This document shows positions 6,509 through 8,270 of a DNA stretch of 8,270 nucleotides, in pieces. Origin of the DNA: JAPLGE01 sp964355545 (lineage in GTDB: Bacteria > Bipolaricaulota > Bipolaricaulia > UBA7950 > UBA9294); NCBI GenBank assembly GCA_964355545.1, contig CAYHEK010000066.1:1-8270 (forward strand), read 5' to 3'. Positions within the stretch are counted from its first letter, which is position 1, and every line of letters begins with the position of its first letter. The position numbers and the translations under genes were made by a program. The notes beneath the pieces were generated by a model. It made no database searches. It was not told the origin of the DNA and was given only the letters and a program-made list of their open reading frames with translations.

Positions 6509-7546
6509 TCACCTCCTTCGGGCTCCAACCCGGACTCTTGCCGTTGTCTCTCGAACGATGAGTTCCACATCCAATTCTTCTCGTGCGATTTCTTGTTCCT
6601 CTTCGCGCATCGATTGCTCCAGAAGCTGGTTGATCAAGGCGACTGCGCGCTGACCGAGCTCCTCCTTAGGACTGCGGACTGTCGTAAGCGCTTGCGGGCA
6701 GCAGCGGGAGAACTGGATGTCGTCGATCCCGACGACCGACACATCCTCTGGGATCTCAAGCCCCGCGTCCTGCACGGCTCGCATCATGCCCAGGGCCACG
6801 AAGTCGGAAAACGCTACGAGCGCCGTCGGCCGTTCCGGCTTGGCGAAGATGTCCCGCGTGAGGCGGTATCCGTCCTCCGCGGACAACGCGCCATCTCTCA
6901 ACAGGGGTTCATGAACGGCGACGCGGTGTTTCCTGTGTGCTTTGACAAAACCGCGCTCACGCTCGATGGCTGATGAGATGTGAGCGGGCGCGTTGACCAG
7001 TCCTATCGTTCGATGGCCGTACTGGATGAGGTGCTCCGCCGCCAGAAAGCCGGCCTGCTCGTCGTTCGGGATGACGTACGAGCAGTCGAAGTCTGCGAAT
7101 CGGCGCCCAAGCAGAAGAAAGGGGATCCGCTGCCGCTCTAACTCGAGGATCGAGTCCTTTCTCGTTTGCACCGGTGTGATGATCACACCATCCACGTGTT
7201 GCGAGAGCAGAAGCTGCACAGCTTCCCACTCTAGCTCATACCTCTCGTCGGTATCTTGGAGGATGATCCCATACCCCAGGGCGGTGGCCGCTTGCTCGAT
7301 GCTCTTCACCACGGCGCCGAAGAAAGGATTCGAGATGTCCGTGACGACAACCCCGAGGATGCCGCTTCTCTGTTGGCGCAAGCCGCGCGCCATGCGGTTC
7401 GGGTGATATCCAAGGCGGTCTGCCGCTTCGACGATCTTCCGTTTCGTCTCTTGACGGATCTCGCGACGATCGTTGAGCGCTCGGGAAACGGTGTTCGCGG
7501 AGTAACCGGTTGCCGTCGCAATGTCCCTCAACGTCGCGCGTTTCAC
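6509..7546 (-). CDS. LacI-family transcriptional repressor, probably local and autoregulatory
   Basis: A 345-aa LacI/GalR-family regulator. Residues 4-25 form the helix-turn-helix (ATLRDIATATGYSANTVSRALN). Residues 47-58 are the hinge helix, whose Leu56 in ARGLR is the residue expected to insert into a central CpG of the operator. From residue 62 (GILGVVVTDISNPFFG) there is a periplasmic-binding-like sugar-sensing domain, with FSDFVALGMMRA (246-257) and VSVVGIDDIQFS (269-280). The length is standard. I chose GTG 7546: GAGAGGAGA lies upstream and the protein then starts MKRATLRDIA, as is usual. A longer frame from GTG 7594 would start inside the -10 box and read through the operator, so it is rejected. 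The operator at its own promoter and the related one at the glycosidase promoter make it the likely regulator of the locus; the inducer is presumably the imported sugar or a breakdown product. Confidence 0.94.
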   Translation of the reverse strand: MKRATLRDIATATGYSANTVSRALNDRREIRQETKRKIVEAADRLGYHPNRMARGLRQQRSGILGVVVTDISNPFFGAVVKSIEQAATALGYGIILQDTDERYELEWEAVQLLLSQHVDGVIITPVQTRKDSILELERQRIPFLLLGRRFADFDCSYVIPNDEQAGFLAAEHLIQYGHRTIGLVNAPAHISSAIERERGFVKAHRKHRVAVHEPLLRDGALSAEDGYRLTRDIFAKPERPTALVAFSDFVALGMMRAVQDAGLEIPEDVSVVGIDDIQFSRCCPQALTTVRSPKEELGQRAVALINQLLEQSMREEEQEIAREELDVELIVRETTARVRVGARRR

Positions 7547-7555
7547 GGCAGGCAA

Positions 7556-7564
7556 TCTCCTCTC
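7556..7564 (-). promoter_or_regulatory. Ribosome binding site of lacI
   Basis: GAGAGGAGA on the minus strand, 9 bases before GTG 7546. It decides the start: the site lies downstream of the operator, as a repressed transcript requires. Confidence 0.7.
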
Positions 7565-7588
7565 GGTATCGTTCCCGTTAACGTTAAC
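7565..7588 (-). promoter_or_regulatory. LacI-type operator at the repressor's own promoter
   Basis: GTTAACGTTAAC (7577-7588) is a perfect 12-bp palindrome with a central CpG, extended to 14 bp by flanking C and G (7576-7589). On the minus strand it is followed without gap by GGGAACGATACC (7565-7576), which matches the second operator 12-mer of the glycosidase promoter in 10 of 12 positions. The palindrome covers the expected transcription start (about 7586), so bound repressor would block its own operon. Confidence 0.85.
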
Positions 7589-7592
7589 GACC

Positions 7593-7622
7593 ACTATAAG
7601 GGGCTAGCCCCTGTCTTGTCAA
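7593..7622 (-). promoter_or_regulatory. Near-consensus promoter of the lacI-transporter operon
   Basis: On the minus strand TTGACA (7617-7622), an 18-bp spacer and TATAGT (7593-7598), with the operator directly downstream. The -35 and -10 boxes and the following GGT are identical to those of the glycosidase promoter. The spacer holds the perfect 14-bp palindrome AGGGGCTAGCCCCT (7599-7612). No better promoter is seen downstream, so it probably drives lacI and the three transporter genes together. Confidence 0.87.
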
Positions 7623-7743
7623 GTCCGCGCCAACGAGCAGGGGAGGGGAGACCGCGATCGGTGCCGCCTCAGCCTCAGCGGAGGGGAGGACCGCGTGCCA
7701 GCGGGGAACCGCTTTCAAGCTGGCGCGGCGGGCGAACCGGCTC
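7623..7743. other. Spacer between the YhfX-like gene and the lacI promoter
   Basis: A GC-rich, non-coding 121-base stretch. It carries a degenerate direct repeat (GGAGGGGAGACCGCG at 7642-7656 and GGAGGGGAGGACCGCG at 7680-7695) and the inverted repeat GCCAGC/GCTGGC (7697-7702, 7719-7724) with a nested GCGG/CCGC hairpin. No T run follows the hairpins on either strand, so none is a clear terminator. Open frames across it are arginine-rich and not credible genes. Confidence 0.5.
7642..7695. repeat. Degenerate 15-16 bp direct repeat
   Basis: Two copies of GGAGGGGAG(G)ACCGCG, at 7642-7656 and 7680-7695, differ by one inserted G. Between them lies CCTCAG-CCTCAG. This looks like a local duplication in low-complexity purine-rich DNA; no function is evident. 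Confidence 0.5.
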
Positions 7744-8270
7744 CTACGGCCACCGCCGCAGGCGGTGCCCGCAGTGATCGTAAACGCCTAGAAGGGTGGG
7801 CTCACCGACGTGGATGCCGCGGACGACGGCCGTGTGCGCACAGCGCGTGGCAAAAGCCTGGGTCCGGAACCCGAACACCGCGGTATCCCCGACGTCGATG
7901 GCGCGTTTCGTGCCGAATTCGAGCACACCGTGGTAGTCGATCAGGATCTTCTGGTCGTGCGGCGCGCAGCCGGCGAACACGGCCGCTCCGTCGAGAACCG
8001 AATCGGCATCGTGTCCGACGAGGACCGAATTGCGGAACTTGTCTCCGAGAATCATCCGGTCTTCCCAATAGAAGCCTCCTCCGGCCACGTACGCGTATCG
8101 ATGATCGTAGACATGGAGAACCTCGGAGACGTAGACCATGGCCGGGGTCTCAGGGAGCTCGTGCCGAAGCGAGAGGGGAGTCGTCCCTGTGATGCCGTGC
8201 CCGGGCTCGATGTGGGTTGCCCCTTCGCGCCCGTACACCTCGATGGACAAAGAAGAGGTGTTACCCGGCG
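7744..8270 (-). CDS. YhfX-like PLP-dependent protein, C-terminal part (5' end outside window)
   Basis: The last about 175 codons of a gene that continues beyond the right edge; the frame stays open to 8270. The peptide resembles the C-terminal half of YhfX, a member of the alanine racemase/D-amino-acid-type PLP enzymes: GNTSS near the edge, THIEPGHGITGTTPLSL, then VSEVLHVYDHRYAYVAGGGFYWED and a long beta-rich tail ending at TAG 7744-7746. The PLP lysine and the barrel would lie in the missing N-terminal part. The reaction of YhfX proteins is not established to my knowledge; a racemase or an aldolase/dehydratase-like role is possible. The C-terminal DHCGHR might recall the metal-binding His/Cys of D-serine dehydratases, but this is weak. 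It lies upstream of the lacI promoter on the same strand and is probably a separate unit. There is no internal ATG start, which supports truncation by the window. Confidence 0.72.
   Translation of the reverse strand, partial: PGNTSSLSIEVYGREGATHIEPGHGITGTTPLSLRHELPETPAMVYVSEVLHVYDHRYAYVAGGGFYWEDRMILGDKFRNSVLVGHDADSVLDGAAVFAGCAPHDQKILIDYHGVLEFGTKRAIDVGDTAVFGFRTQAFATRCAHTAVVRGIHVGEPTLLGVYDHCGHRLRRWP

Noticed and set aside
6361..6570. Minus-strand 69-codon frame spanning the lacI/binding-protein spacer
   Set aside because: It begins within the lacI coding region and ends inside the signal peptide; no ribosome binding site fits its start and the peptide is unrecognised.
7642..7767. GC-rich repeats and hairpins between lacI and the YhfX-like gene as a CRISPR or mobile-element end
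   Set aside because: Only two imperfect copies with different flanks, no cas gene, no transposase and no target-site duplication are visible.
7751..7767. CACCGCC/GGCGGTG hairpin as terminator of the YhfX-like gene
   Set aside because: It lies before the stop codon within the coding sequence and no T run follows on the minus strand.
7256..7777. Plus-strand frame of 173 codons opposite lacI and through the lacI promoter
   Set aside because: It crosses a well-defined promoter, operator and gene on the other strand and its translation is low-complexity Arg/Gly/Pro.

Overview
The window comes from a bacterium of fairly high GC content. Genes are tightly packed, ribosome binding sites are strong, and two promoters match the sigma-70 consensus very closely. 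I cannot name the organism. The solute-binding protein has an ordinary signal peptide and no lipobox cysteine, which suggests a diderm or Thermotogota-like envelope more than a classical monoderm; that is inference.

Layout. (1) Positions 48-100: a near-consensus promoter (TTGACA, 17 bp, TATAGT) followed at once by a LacI-type operator region. (2) Positions 201-3155, plus strand: a two-gene operon of a cytoplasmic GH35/GH42-type glycosidase (201-2327) and an unrecognised 272-aa protein (2337-3155). (3) Positions 3176-7546, minus strand: in order of transcription, a LacI-family repressor, a periplasmic sugar-binding protein, a single-domain ABC ATPase and an RbsC-type permease, with a strong hairpin between binding protein and ATPase. 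(4) Positions 7565-7622: the lacI promoter (TTGACA, 18 bp, TATAGT) and operator. (5) Positions 7744-8270, minus strand: the C-terminal part of a YhfX-like PLP-dependent protein, cut by the window edge.

Main reading. The locus is a self-contained glycoside-uptake module. Two near-identical promoter/operator cassettes point inward from its two ends and share TATAGTGGT, GTTAACG-type half-sites and CGATACCG. The LacI protein probably represses both its own operon (repressor plus transporter) and the facing glycosidase operon. A sugar or small glycoside would enter through the CUT2-type (RbsC-like) transporter and be cut in the cytoplasm by the glycosidase. The least understood part is the 272-aa protein translated 9 bases after the glycosidase; I could not assign it to a family. 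The two six-gene arms converge and meet in a palindrome at 3168-3183 that contains the permease stop codon.

I see no CRISPR array, tRNA, rRNA, insertion sequence or phage gene. The longer non-coding stretches are 1-200, 4985-5221, 6383-6508 and 7547-7743; each is described below.
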